A DNA stretch of 34,886 nt, from assembly GCA_002304935.1 (NCBI GenBank), contig DBPS01000056.1, positions 948 to 35,833 of the forward strand. The letters are read 5' to 3'. The position numbers and the translations under genes were made by a program. This document shows positions 7,685-14,975 of this stretch, one piece after another. The notes below the pieces were generated by a model. It made no database searches. It was not told the DNA's origin and was given only the letters and a program-made list of their open reading frames with translations. How positions within the stretch are numbered: the stretch's first letter is position 1; every line of letters begins with the position of its first letter. This stretch comes from Candidatus Humimicrobium oleiphilum (GTDB lineage Bacteria > Actinomycetota > Humimicrobiia > Humimicrobiales > Humimicrobiaceae).

Positions 7685-7693
7685 ATTATATCA
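7685..7693 (-). promoter_or_regulatory. Extended -10 promoter of the riboflavin operon
   Basis: On the minus strand TGATATAAT gives a perfect -10 hexamer with the TGn extension. The predicted transcription start, about seven bases further on, falls right at the first base pair of the FMN aptamer. No good -35 is present at the usual 17-base distance, which is acceptable for extended -10 promoters. Confidence 0.6.
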
Positions 7694-7827
7694 GAAAAGT
7701 CAAATAAGTATTAATAACTTTTTAAGATAAAAATTTTATTTTTAAAAAATCCAATATTTATTATAATTTTAATGTAATTCTTTAACTGATTATAAAACCT
7801 GGCAGGAAAAACCTAAAAGGAGACAGT

Positions 7828-9066
7828 ATGTTTATAAAGAAAATACTGATATTTATTTCGGTTTTTATGCTATGCATTTTCGGTTTTGCATCTCCTGTTA
7901 TGGCGTTTACAACAAAGGGAGGAGAAAACTTAAATATTTCAGAAAATATTGAAGATGATGTTTATGCATTCAGCAATACCGTAACTCTTACAGGAAACGT
8001 GGAAGGAGATCTTGTTGCAGCAGGCTCACAGATAAATATATTAGGAAATGTGAAAGGTGATTTGCTTGTAGCCGGAGGCACTATTACAATAAATGGTGAA
8101 ATAGGAGATACTGCCAGAATTGCCGGCGGTATGATTACAGTAAATAATACTCTGAAAAAAGACCTGGTAGCTACAGGAGGCCAGGTTGAAATTTCTTCAA
8201 ACTCTGTTATTGACGGAGATGCAGCAATAAATGCTGCAAGAATAGTCATAAATGGTAATGTGGGTGGAAGTCTTAAACTGTCTGCTGCAGAAGTAATAAT
8301 CAATGGGAAAATAGGCGACACAGTTGAAATCACTTCTTCTGATATCAAAATAGGTAATAATGCAGAAATTTCCGGAAATTTTAATTATACTTCTGATAAA
8401 GAAGCCTCAGTTTCTGCAAATGCCAGAATTACAGGTAAAACCAACTGGACAAAACTGGAAACCGGCTCAAAGGAAAAATTAGATGTTGCTCCGGGTATAA
8501 AGAAAGGAGCTGCAGCATTATTTACTGCAACATGGATCGGGAGCAAGATTGTAAGATTTTTAAGCTGTTTTGTTTTGGGCATAATTCTTTTACTGGTTGT
8601 TCCATGGGCTTTTAATAAATTCAATGAAAGAATGAAGAAAAGTCTTGGCTATTGTGTGGGAGGCGGAGCAATAGTCCTGTTCGGCAGTCCTATTGCCATG
8701 TTTATCATTTTAATCATAGGGATTATATTATTTGTTACAATAATAGGATCATTACTCGGAGCTCTTGCAGTATTTGCTAATTTTTATCTGATACTTGGTT
8801 ATGCATTGCTGTTATTTGTCAGCAATATCTTTTTATCATTTTTTATCGGCAGCCTTATATTGCATAAAGGTGTTAAAAATTTACACAAGTATGGGTGGAG
8901 AGTGCTTGCATTTCTAATAGGTCTTGTAATTACTTCTATATTGTTTGCAATTCCTTTTATTGGCTGGCTTGCACAATTCATAGCAATACTTTTTGGATTT
9001 GGCGGGCTTGTAATGATAATAAAAGACTGGTTTGCTTCATTTAAGAAACCCGGAACTACATATTAG
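7828..9066 (+). CDS. Secreted bactofilin-like beta-repeat protein with multi-pass membrane C-terminus
   Basis: Residues 1-26 are a Sec signal peptide (KKILIFISVFMLCIFGF, cleavage likely after PVMA). Residues about 32-205 consist of short beta-helix turns typical of polymer-forming bactofilins: repeated G-x-V-x-G-D-L-x-x-A-G and INGxIGDT units. They are followed by a linker and, from about residue 240 to 400, several hydrophobic segments that form a multi-pass membrane region. Ordinary bactofilins are small and cytosolic, so here the beta-helix would lie outside the membrane. The start at 7828 has an AAAGGAG ribosome-binding site. The gene stands alone, divergent from the riboflavin operon. 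Proteins of this plan occur in many bacteria with no assigned function. A scaffold or envelope role is inference. Confidence 0.75.
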   Translation: MFIKKILIFISVFMLCIFGFASPVMAFTTKGGENLNISENIEDDVYAFSNTVTLTGNVEGDLVAAGSQINILGNVKGDLLVAGGTITINGEIGDTARIAGGMITVNNTLKKDLVATGGQVEISSNSVIDGDAAINAARIVINGNVGGSLKLSAAEVIINGKIGDTVEITSSDIKIGNNAEISGNFNYTSDKEASVSANARITGKTNWTKLETGSKEKLDVAPGIKKGAAALFTATWIGSKIVRFLSCFVLGIILLLVVPWAFNKFNERMKKSLGYCVGGGAIVLFGSPIAMFIILIIGIILFVTIIGSLLGALAVFANFYLILGYALLLFVSNIFLSFFIGSLILHKGVKNLHKYGWRVLAFLIGLVITSILFAIPFIGWLAQFIAILFGFGGLVMIIKDWFASFKKPGTTY

Positions 9067-9108
9067 AAATTAATTAATATTGGTATTATTCAAGGACAGA
9101 AGTACATT

Positions 9109-9141
9109 AAAAAATCAGCCCTGTCTATGCAGGGCTGATTT
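9109..9141 (-). terminator. Terminator of the ferredoxin gene
   Basis: A perfect 12-pair stem (AAATCAGCCCTG against CAGGGCTGATTT) with a six-base loop lies 29 bases after the ferredoxin stop codon. On the minus strand it is followed by six U. On the plus strand the following T run is weaker, so it may also slow transcription arriving from the bactofilin-like gene. Confidence 0.85.
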
Positions 9142-9169
9142 AAGATCTATTTTTAAAGTAAATAAATTT

Positions 9170-9361
9170 TTATTCAGTTGTTATAGCTTCTGAAGGGCAG
9201 CTCTCTACGGCTTCCTGTATGCATTCCTCATCATACTCGTCGTAGTCTGTCTTGACAACCTCTGCGATATCCTTATCTTCGTTCATCTTAAAGATATCAG
9301 GACAGGTTTCTTCGCATAAACCGCAACCTGTACAGAGATCCTCGTCGATTCTAACTTCCAT
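9170..9361 (-). CDS. Ferredoxin, single [4Fe-4S] cluster
   Basis: This is a small acidic electron carrier of 63 residues. The cluster ligands are Cys10, Cys13 and Cys16 (CTGCGLC) and Cys55 (ESCPSEAI). Two further cysteines, Cys20 and Cys47, sit at the positions that form a disulfide in the single-cluster ferredoxins of Thermotoga and Pyrococcus. The second cluster of clostridial 2[4Fe-4S] ferredoxins is absent. The gene is alone between AT-rich regions and has its own terminator. The likely role is as a soluble low-potential electron donor for anaerobic redox enzymes; its partners cannot be read from the context. Confidence 0.95.
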   Translation of the reverse strand: MEVRIDEDLCTGCGLCEETCPDIFKMNEDKDIAEVVKTDYDEYDEECIQEAVESCPSEAITTE

Positions 9362-9632
9362 TTAAATCCTTTCGTTTATTTTTTAAATTTAGCCTGCTTA
9401 TATCCAAGCTAATTTATAATGTAATATACATAATTTTTACAAGCAATACAAATATTTTTAATAAAAATTTATTTATTTTAAAAATACGGTAAATTTATGA
9501 AAATATTGAAAAATCAAATGCAATTACCTTTAAAAAAGAGTAGAATACTTTTGGGAAACAAACCTCTAATAAATTAGCCAGAATTTATAATTTATTTACA
9601 TATTTTTAATTATTGAAAACAGGGGGATAAAA

Positions 9633-10019
9633 TTGCCTAAAAAGATAGAGATAGCATTTCAGGAAAACAAAATAGAGGCTGTTTTAAATGATACAGTTAC
9701 TTCAAAAAAATTATTAAAGATGCTACCGATAAAGTCTGAAGTTAATTTGTGGGGAAACGAACTTTATTTTGAAATTCCGCTTAAAGCTGACCTGGAAAAC
9801 GGAAAAGAGCTTATGGAAATTGGGAATATTGCTTTCTGGCCTTCCGGAAATGCATTTTGTATCTTTTTTGGTCCGACCCCGGCAGGAGACGGGAGTCAGC
9901 CCAGGGCAATTAGTCCGGTTACGGTAATAGGTAAAATCATAAGTGAAGATGGAATTGACAAATTAAAACAGTTAAACCCATCTGATCCAATAGAAATCAG
10001 AGCAGCTAATAGTAAATAA
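9633..10019 (+). CDS. Cyclophilin-like fold protein (DUF369/TM1367 family)
   Basis: The 128-residue protein resembles the TM1367/DUF369 group, a cyclophilin-like beta barrel without the prolyl-isomerase active site. Visible family features are LWGNELYFEIP, the segment GNIAFWPSGNAFCIFFGPTP, a small loop AGDGSQPRAISPV, and the last strand VIGKII. The start is TTG at 9633, chosen because AGGGGGAT lies six to eight bases upstream and no ATG is close. The function of the family is unknown. It stands between the ferredoxin and the eRF1-like gene with large AT-rich gaps, so nothing about its role follows from position. Confidence 0.8.
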   Translation: MPKKIEIAFQENKIEAVLNDTVTSKKLLKMLPIKSEVNLWGNELYFEIPLKADLENGKELMEIGNIAFWPSGNAFCIFFGPTPAGDGSQPRAISPVTVIGKIISEDGIDKLKQLNPSDPIEIRAANSK

Positions 10020-10049
10020 TAAAATAATTTCTAATATTTATTAAAAATA

Positions 10050-10146
10050 CCAGTTAATGGTTTTCATTGCTCCTATGAAAGCCAAGTTTTTCAACTGGAT
10101 TCCCTCAAGCCCGCTTTGGCTTAAAATTTTTAACAGATAAACCTGT
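10050..10146 (+). other. Gene-free stretch with three potential RNA hairpins
   Basis: The 337 bases between 10020 and 10356 hold no credible gene. The first half has a run of possible helices. CCAGTT (10050-10055) pairs with AACTGG (10093-10098) around an inner stem GGTTTTCAT/ATGAAAGCC. Next comes AAGCC/GGCTT (10107-10122), then ACAG/CTGT (10133-10146). The second helix is followed by AAAATTTTT, so it could simply terminate the upstream gene. The rest of the gap is AT-rich and featureless apart from the strong GGAGGGGG before 10357. Confidence 0.3.
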
Positions 10147-10356
10147 CTTAAATTTAAAAGATTTTCAGATTAGGCAGTAGCGGAAACATATAAGCAGGCC
10201 ATTTGTTTCTATTAATATGTAAATATAAGTTACGCACTGATTGTTAGTTTAATATTACAATGGAATTTGAGCAGATATATTGTTAATATAGTATTGGGAA
10301 GCAAGGCTAATAAATATATTTTTATTAATATCTGAATTGATGGAGGGGGTAGTTTA

Positions 10357-11520
10357 ATGTTTGATATCAATAATCAATCAGAGGAAATAAAAAAGATTCT
10401 CAATTACACTTCAACAGACAATCTGTTTATAAGTCTTTACCTTGAAGTAGACGCATCAAAAATCACAAAACAGGATTATCTGTCAAAACTAAATTCCATG
10501 ATTGTTGAAAAGAAATCAGAGATAGAAAAAAATCCGGCAATAAGCAATTTGAGCAGGAAAAATATAATTGAACTCTTCAGTAAAATAAAAAATTATTTCA
10601 ATGATTATTTCAGGCCGGAATTTGTAAAAACAGTTCTTCTTTTTGCAGGGGAAGACAATACATGGATGGAAATAAAACTTCCCATAAATATAAGATCAAA
10701 AATTATCATAGATCCAAAACCCCATACGCAGGTTTTAAGGACATTGATGGATAGCACAATAAGATATGGGATTCTGGAAATAGACAGGGAAAAAGCACAG
10801 ATATATCTTATGTATCTTGGTCAGATAAGGGAAGGATTTGCAGCTTTTATAAGCGAGGTTCCGCCCCAGGTTAAATACAGGAGGGAAGGTTCTGACAGGG
10901 AAAGCCAGCAGATGGGCAGGATAGAAGTAAAGCTGAATCAGTTTTTCAAAATAATAAATGAAAAACTACTGTCTTTGTTCAGGGAAGGTAAAATCGATAC
11001 TCTTATTCTTGCTGGCACCAAAGATATAGCTTTGCAGTTTAAAAATTATATGAGCTCAGGCATACAGTCAAAATATATCGGGTACATTACATCAGATACA
11101 CCATTTTCATCACAGAGCCTGAAGGAAAATGCATTAAAACTTATCAATCAGGTAGAGACTGAGAATAAGAATAACATTGTTGAAAAATTGCTGGGGGAAT
11201 ACATTCCAACTGAATGGGGAGTGATCGGAGCTGAAAATACCATAAAATATTTAATGCTGGATCAGGTAAAAATCCTTATATACGATTCTGACTTTGAAAT
11301 TCCGGGATATGTCTGTGAAAAATGCGGGTATATAACAATAAACCAGCAGGCGGGCTGCCCTTACTGTGATGGCAAAATGATTTACTATAATGATATTACT
11401 GATGAAGTAATAGAAACTGCTCTTAACCAGGGCTGCGAGCTGATAGAGATAAGAGAAAATCAGAGACTAAAAGATGCAGGGAACATCGGGGCAGTCTTAA
11501 GGTTTAAGATATCTGTCTGA
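10357..11520 (+). CDS. Bacterial eRF1-like (aeRF1/baeRF-type) protein with zinc ribbon
   Basis: The protein has 387 residues with the layout of archaeal-type release factor 1 domains 2 and 3. Residues about 135-245 resemble eRF1 domain 2: RYGILEIDREKAQIYLMYLGQ, then KYRREGSDRESQQMGR where the GGQ loop should be, a long helix, and DTLILAGTKDIALQF. Residues about 273-387 resemble domain 3 (EYIPTEWGVIGAENTIKYLMLDQVKILIYD) with a zinc ribbon inserted at Cys320, Cys323, Cys334 and Cys337. The hydrolytic GGQ is missing, which is typical of bacterial eRF1-like proteins. Those have been proposed to act in ribosome rescue, or as nucleases like Vms1, but are mostly uncharacterised. Strong GGAGGGGG before the ATG. 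The gene downstream encodes an RNA-binding protein. Confidence 0.72.
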   Translation: MFDINNQSEEIKKILNYTSTDNLFISLYLEVDASKITKQDYLSKLNSMIVEKKSEIEKNPAISNLSRKNIIELFSKIKNYFNDYFRPEFVKTVLLFAGEDNTWMEIKLPINIRSKIIIDPKPHTQVLRTLMDSTIRYGILEIDREKAQIYLMYLGQIREGFAAFISEVPPQVKYRREGSDRESQQMGRIEVKLNQFFKIINEKLLSLFREGKIDTLILAGTKDIALQFKNYMSSGIQSKYIGYITSDTPFSSQSLKENALKLINQVETENKNNIVEKLLGEYIPTEWGVIGAENTIKYLMLDQVKILIYDSDFEIPGYVCEKCGYITINQQAGCPYCDGKMIYYNDITDEVIETALNQGCELIEIRENQRLKDAGNIGAVLRFKISV

Positions 11521-11589
11521 TTATAAAAGGCATATTTTTCCTGTAAAATTAAAATATTGACTAAGAATATTAAGAAATTTAAATATTAT

Positions 11590-11619
11590 TTGACAAAATT
11601 AATATATTAGCAATATACT
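11590..11619 (+). promoter_or_regulatory. Promoter of the RRM protein gene
   Basis: A perfect -35 TTGACA (11590-11595) is separated by 18 bases from TATACT (11614-11619), a near-consensus sigma-70 promoter. Transcription should start near 11626. That leaves about 113 bases of leader before the ATG at 11740. The leader has a small GC-richer patch with GGTTAC repeated near 11667 and 11678. Confidence 0.75.
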
Positions 11620-11739
11620 TAATTCTCTCTTGTGTGTAATGATATTTTAAGTATGAGTTCGGATCGGTTACTTTTCGGTTACCTCTCGAAAGAAATATTA
11701 TGAAGCGTGGAGAATTTAATATTTGCATAGGAGGTAAAA

Positions 11740-12012
11740 ATGCAAGGTAACAAACTTTATGTCGGAAATCTTACTTATTCTGTTACAGAAGAACAAGTTC
11801 AAAAACTCTTCTCAGAACATGGCCAGGTAACCACTGTTAATCTTATTGGAAACAAAGGTTTTGGTTTTGTTGAGATGGGTTCAGCAGAAGAAGCAGACAA
11901 AGCTAAAGAAGCTTTAAACGGATTGTCATTTGAAGGACGTACGCTAATCGTTGATGAAGCTCGTCCTCAGAAAGACAGACCACAAAGAAACTTCGGTAGC
12001 AGAAGGTACTAA
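11740..12012 (+). CDS. Single-RRM RNA-binding protein
   Basis: The product has 90 residues, nearly all a single RNA recognition motif. RNP2 is LYVGNL (residues 6-11) and RNP1 is KGFGFVEM (39-46). The tail is short, basic and Arg/Gly-containing (RPQKDRPQRNFGSRRY). Such proteins bind single-stranded RNA; in cyanobacteria and other bacteria several are cold-induced or bind mRNAs. Compared with the usual bacterial RRM, the loop between strands 2 and 3 (normally about DRETGRSR) is missing, so VNLIGN runs straight into RNP1. The gene has its own near-consensus promoter, a leader of about 113 bases, an AGGAGG site and a terminator. It is monocistronic and probably strongly expressed. Confidence 0.93.
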   Translation: MQGNKLYVGNLTYSVTEEQVQKLFSEHGQVTTVNLIGNKGFGFVEMGSAEEADKAKEALNGLSFEGRTLIVDEARPQKDRPQRNFGSRRY

Positions 12013-12087
12013 TCTGCACACAAATATTTTTTTCTAATTATAATCAGTTAGATAAATATATTTATATAGTTTAGTTCCAATATTTAA

Positions 12088-12150
12088 ATGGCTTGCCATA
12101 AATTTAAAAATCAGAAATGGTTTTATTTAAAAATGGCAAGCTATTTTTTT
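12088..12150 (+). terminator. Terminator of the RRM gene
   Basis: ATGGCTTGCCAT (from 12088) pairs through its GGCTTGCCAT part with ATGGCAAGCT further on. AAATTTAAA/TTTAAA extends the stem inward, and a run of seven T follows (12144-12150). The stem is long with a loop of about 17 bases. It lies between the RRM stop and the hydrolase gene. Confidence 0.75.
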
Positions 12151-12210
12151 ATCCATAATTATTTTAATTTAAAATACTGATAAACAGGGTTTTTATCAAA
12201 GGAGTTTGAT

Positions 12211-13149
12211 ATGTCAAAAGTACCGGGTTATTTTTTAGCAGATGACGGGGCGAAAATTTATTATTTCAAATGGATTCCCGAAGAAGAGATTGCCGGTATT
12301 ATCCTTATTGCCCACGGGATGGCTGAACATGGTGAAAGATATGATGATTTTGCCAGTTTTTTAAACAAAAACTCATTTGCGGTATTTGCAAATGATCACA
12401 GAGGCCATGGAAAGACAGCGGGCAGTACGGATAAAGTCGGTTTTGTTTCAAGTGAAAACGGGTGGGAAATAATGGTTAAAGATTTTTTAAAAATGAAGGA
12501 AGAAGCAAAAAAACAATATCCTGCAAAACCTTTATTCGCCCTCGGACATAGTATGGGAACATTTATTATAAGAGATATTGTGCTGAATGATAATGAGCAT
12601 ACTTCTGCAGACCTGAAAGGAATAATATTATCCGGTACAGGATGCGGCCTTGGACTTATGGGGCAGATAGGAAAACTTATATTTAAATCGGAAATCGGCA
12701 AAAAAGGGCCAGCTGGGAAAAGCAAACTTTTGCATGAAATGTCTTTTGGAAAATATAATAAAAATTTCAGGCCAAACAGAACCGAATATGACTGGCTGAG
12801 CTCCAATAATGATAATGTCGATAAATATATTAAAGATCCTTACTGCGGTTCTGTTTTCAGTGCTTCCTTTTTCAGAGACCTTGCAAGCGGTATTGAAAAA
12901 GTCAATAATTTCAGGAATATAAAAAATGTTAATAAAGATCTGCCTGTTCTGCTGATTTCAGGTGAAAAAGATCCTGTGGGTAATTTTACCAGAGGCGTTA
13001 AAAGAGTATACAGGGACTACATCAGAGCCGGAGTATCAGACATACAGATGAAATTTTATGAAGGTTTCCGTCATGAAATATTAAATGAAACCGGAAAAGA
13101 AAAAGTTTACGAAGATGTTCTGAACTGGGTTAAAAAGCGAATCAGCTAA
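12211..13149 (+). CDS. Alpha/beta hydrolase, lysophospholipase/monoacylglycerol lipase type
   Basis: This is a soluble esterase of 312 residues without a signal peptide, of the Hydrolase_4 (serine aminopeptidase S33) family. The oxyanion region is IAHGMAEHGERYDDFA and the NDHRGHGKT motif follows. The nucleophile is Ser114 in GHSMG, and the acid is probably Asp254 (ISGEKDPVGN) with His288 (GFRHEILNE) completing the triad. NDHRGHG plus GHSMG is the pattern of monoacylglycerol lipases and PldB-type lysophospholipases. The likely reaction is hydrolysis of lysophospholipid or monoglyceride esters, but the exact substrate cannot be assigned. AAAGGAG lies eight bases before the ATG. It ends 31 bases from the convergent DUF1667 gene. 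Confidence 0.9.
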   Translation: MSKVPGYFLADDGAKIYYFKWIPEEEIAGIILIAHGMAEHGERYDDFASFLNKNSFAVFANDHRGHGKTAGSTDKVGFVSSENGWEIMVKDFLKMKEEAKKQYPAKPLFALGHSMGTFIIRDIVLNDNEHTSADLKGIILSGTGCGLGLMGQIGKLIFKSEIGKKGPAGKSKLLHEMSFGKYNKNFRPNRTEYDWLSSNNDNVDKYIKDPYCGSVFSASFFRDLASGIEKVNNFRNIKNVNKDLPVLLISGEKDPVGNFTRGVKRVYRDYIRAGVSDIQMKFYEGFRHEILNETGKEKVYEDVLNWVKKRIS

Positions 13150-13180
13150 GCTATAAATATCTTTAAAAAAATTCTTTCAG

Positions 13181-13543
13181 TTATTTTTCTATGGTCATGC
13201 CGGCTATTATCGATGCCTTATAGTCATTATTTATTTTAAATATTATTTCCCCCATTCTGACAGGAGCTTTTACTTTTACTTTTTTAAGTTCTTCAATAAT
13301 TTTAAAAATATCTTTTTTGGGTACTGCAATATTACTTCTGACAGGTAATCTTGAATAGTCTTCTGAACCTATACTGACGGTTGTGGTTAAAATCCTGGCT
13401 GGATTAAATATCTCGTTTTCAGCAAATGATAATCCTTTTCTGCACTTGTTCCCGGAAATGGAAGAAATACAGCAATCATCTGTAATGACATCAAGGATAC
13501 AGCCTTCAGGGCAGCTTATACATGTTAATTTCTTATTTTCCAT
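13181..13543 (-). CDS. DUF1667 protein, accessory of the GlpA/GlpB-like oxidoreductases
   Basis: The protein has 120 residues. Its N-terminus carries closely spaced cysteines (Cys8, Cys11, Cys15 in CISCPEGC, plus Cys24/25 and Cys34 in GNKCRKG), suggesting a metal or iron-sulfur site. The middle has NPARILTTTV and RLPVRSNIAVPKKDIFKII, both typical of DUF1667. In Thermotoga and Clostridia this family is found directly after a GlpA-type dehydrogenase and an FAD/NAD oxidoreductase, the same order as here, and is thought to be the third component of that glycerol-3-phosphate-oxidising set. It follows the oxidoreductase by 76 AT-rich bases, so it is probably the last gene of the operon. Confidence 0.88.
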   Translation of the reverse strand: MENKKLTCISCPEGCILDVITDDCCISSISGNKCRKGLSFAENEIFNPARILTTTVSIGSEDYSRLPVRSNIAVPKKDIFKIIEELKKVKVKAPVRMGEIIFKINNDYKASIIAGMTIEK

Positions 13544-13619
13544 TTTTTAAATTTTAAATTAGTGAATCTGTTATTAAAATCAAATTTATTAATTGTTATT
13601 AGAATAATTAATATTAAAA

Positions 13620-14969
13620 TTATTTTATATTTATTGATGCTTTGATACCAGTTTTTCCCGCTGCCTCAGCTATATTCTTTAAATTATCTTTTAATATTTT
13701 TATTTTTATAAGCTCACCTGGAAAAACATATTTTATTTTTTTTGAAAACAATATTTTTTCTTCAAAGCCATTTTCTGACAATTTGCCATCAGCTTCTTTT
13801 ACGGAAGCAGGACGGATGCTGAATTCTGCATTTTTAAATGGTTTTTTCGCCCTTACCCACAGATCCACATCTTCAAAGGAAGTAATTATCTGCGGAATTA
13901 TCTGGGCAATGTTTTCATCAGGAGATATTCTTACTGCAATATTCCCTCTGGTTGTTTTATTATTAAGATAGTCAAAAGCTTTTCTGGCAGCAATATACGC
14001 ATCTTCTGTCACATTATCAACCAGATCATTGACAAAAAGAGAATTTCCACATGAAAAAATTCCGTCTATATTAGTCTGAAATTTTTCATCTACTTCCGGA
14101 CCCTGAGTGTTTTTATCGATATAAACGCCAGCTGTTTTTGCCAGCTCATTTTCGGGAATAAGACCCACAGAAAGCAGAAGGGTGTCGCATTTTATTCTTC
14201 TTTCAGTACCTTTTACCGGTTTCAGGCTATCATCTACCTGTGATATTTCAACTGACGAAAGGGAACTCTTTCCTTCTATTTTTGTGACTGTATGACTTAA
14301 GCTTAAGGGAATATCATAATCATCAAGACACTGGACGATGTTTCTTTTAAGGCCTGTCGAAAAAGGCATAAGTTCAAATACCCCCTTGACATCGCATCCT
14401 TCCAGCTTTAAGCGCCTTGCCATTATAAGACCGATATCACCTGAGCCAAGAATAACTATTTTTTTCCCTGGAAGATATCCTTCTATGTTCACAAGTCTTT
14501 GTATAAAACCTGCTGTGAAAACACCTGCAGGCCTGCTTCCCGGGATCAGTATCTGTCCCCTTGTTCTTTCCCTGCATCCTGTTGCAAGTATCAGGGATTT
14601 CGAATTTATATTTACAAAGCCATTATTTTTGCCTGTTGTCATTACGCTGATTTTTACTGAATCAGAATTATTTACTGACAAAGCAAAAGTATCCTTAAAA
14701 ATTCTGATTTTTGTCCTGCTTACCAGATCTATTAATCTCTGGGCATATTCCGGACCTGTAAGTTCTTCATTAAAAATCCTTGTCCCGAAACCGCTATGTA
14801 TGCACTGTGGCAGTATTCCACCCAGGTAATGTTCCCTTTCTATGATTACTATGTCTTTTATGCCAAGCTCCCAGGCTTTTATTGCAGCTGATAATCCTGC
14901 CGGTCCGCCCCCGATAATAGTCAGGCTGCAGTTGATACTTTTATATTGTTCTTTGTCTAAGGCAATCAT
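13620..14969 (-). CDS. FAD/NAD(P)-dependent oxidoreductase partner of GlpA-like dehydrogenase
   Basis: The flavoprotein has 449 residues and the pyridine-nucleotide-disulfide oxidoreductase fold. The FAD-binding Rossmann motif is IIGGGPAGLSAAIKAWELG (residues 18-36), followed by GGILPQCIHSGFG. The NAD(P)-binding motif is KKIVILGSGDIGLIMARRL near residue 165, and the second FAD motif is the GIFSCGNSLFVNDLVDNV segment. Missing in this group is the CxxxxC redox disulfide of thioredoxin-reductase relatives. The gene starts six bases after the GlpA-like gene and precedes DUF1667, matching the three-gene cluster of Thermotoga and Clostridia. It probably passes electrons from glycerol 3-phosphate oxidation to NAD or another acceptor. 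Confidence 0.9.
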   Translation of the reverse strand: MIALDKEQYKSINCSLTIIGGGPAGLSAAIKAWELGIKDIVIIEREHYLGGILPQCIHSGFGTRIFNEELTGPEYAQRLIDLVSRTKIRIFKDTFALSVNNSDSVKISVMTTGKNNGFVNINSKSLILATGCRERTRGQILIPGSRPAGVFTAGFIQRLVNIEGYLPGKKIVILGSGDIGLIMARRLKLEGCDVKGVFELMPFSTGLKRNIVQCLDDYDIPLSLSHTVTKIEGKSSLSSVEISQVDDSLKPVKGTERRIKCDTLLLSVGLIPENELAKTAGVYIDKNTQGPEVDEKFQTNIDGIFSCGNSLFVNDLVDNVTEDAYIAARKAFDYLNNKTTRGNIAVRISPDENIAQIIPQIITSFEDVDLWVRAKKPFKNAEFSIRPASVKEADGKLSENGFEEKILFSKKIKYVFPGELIKIKILKDNLKNIAEAAGKTGIKASINIK

Positions 14970-14975
14970 AATTTA

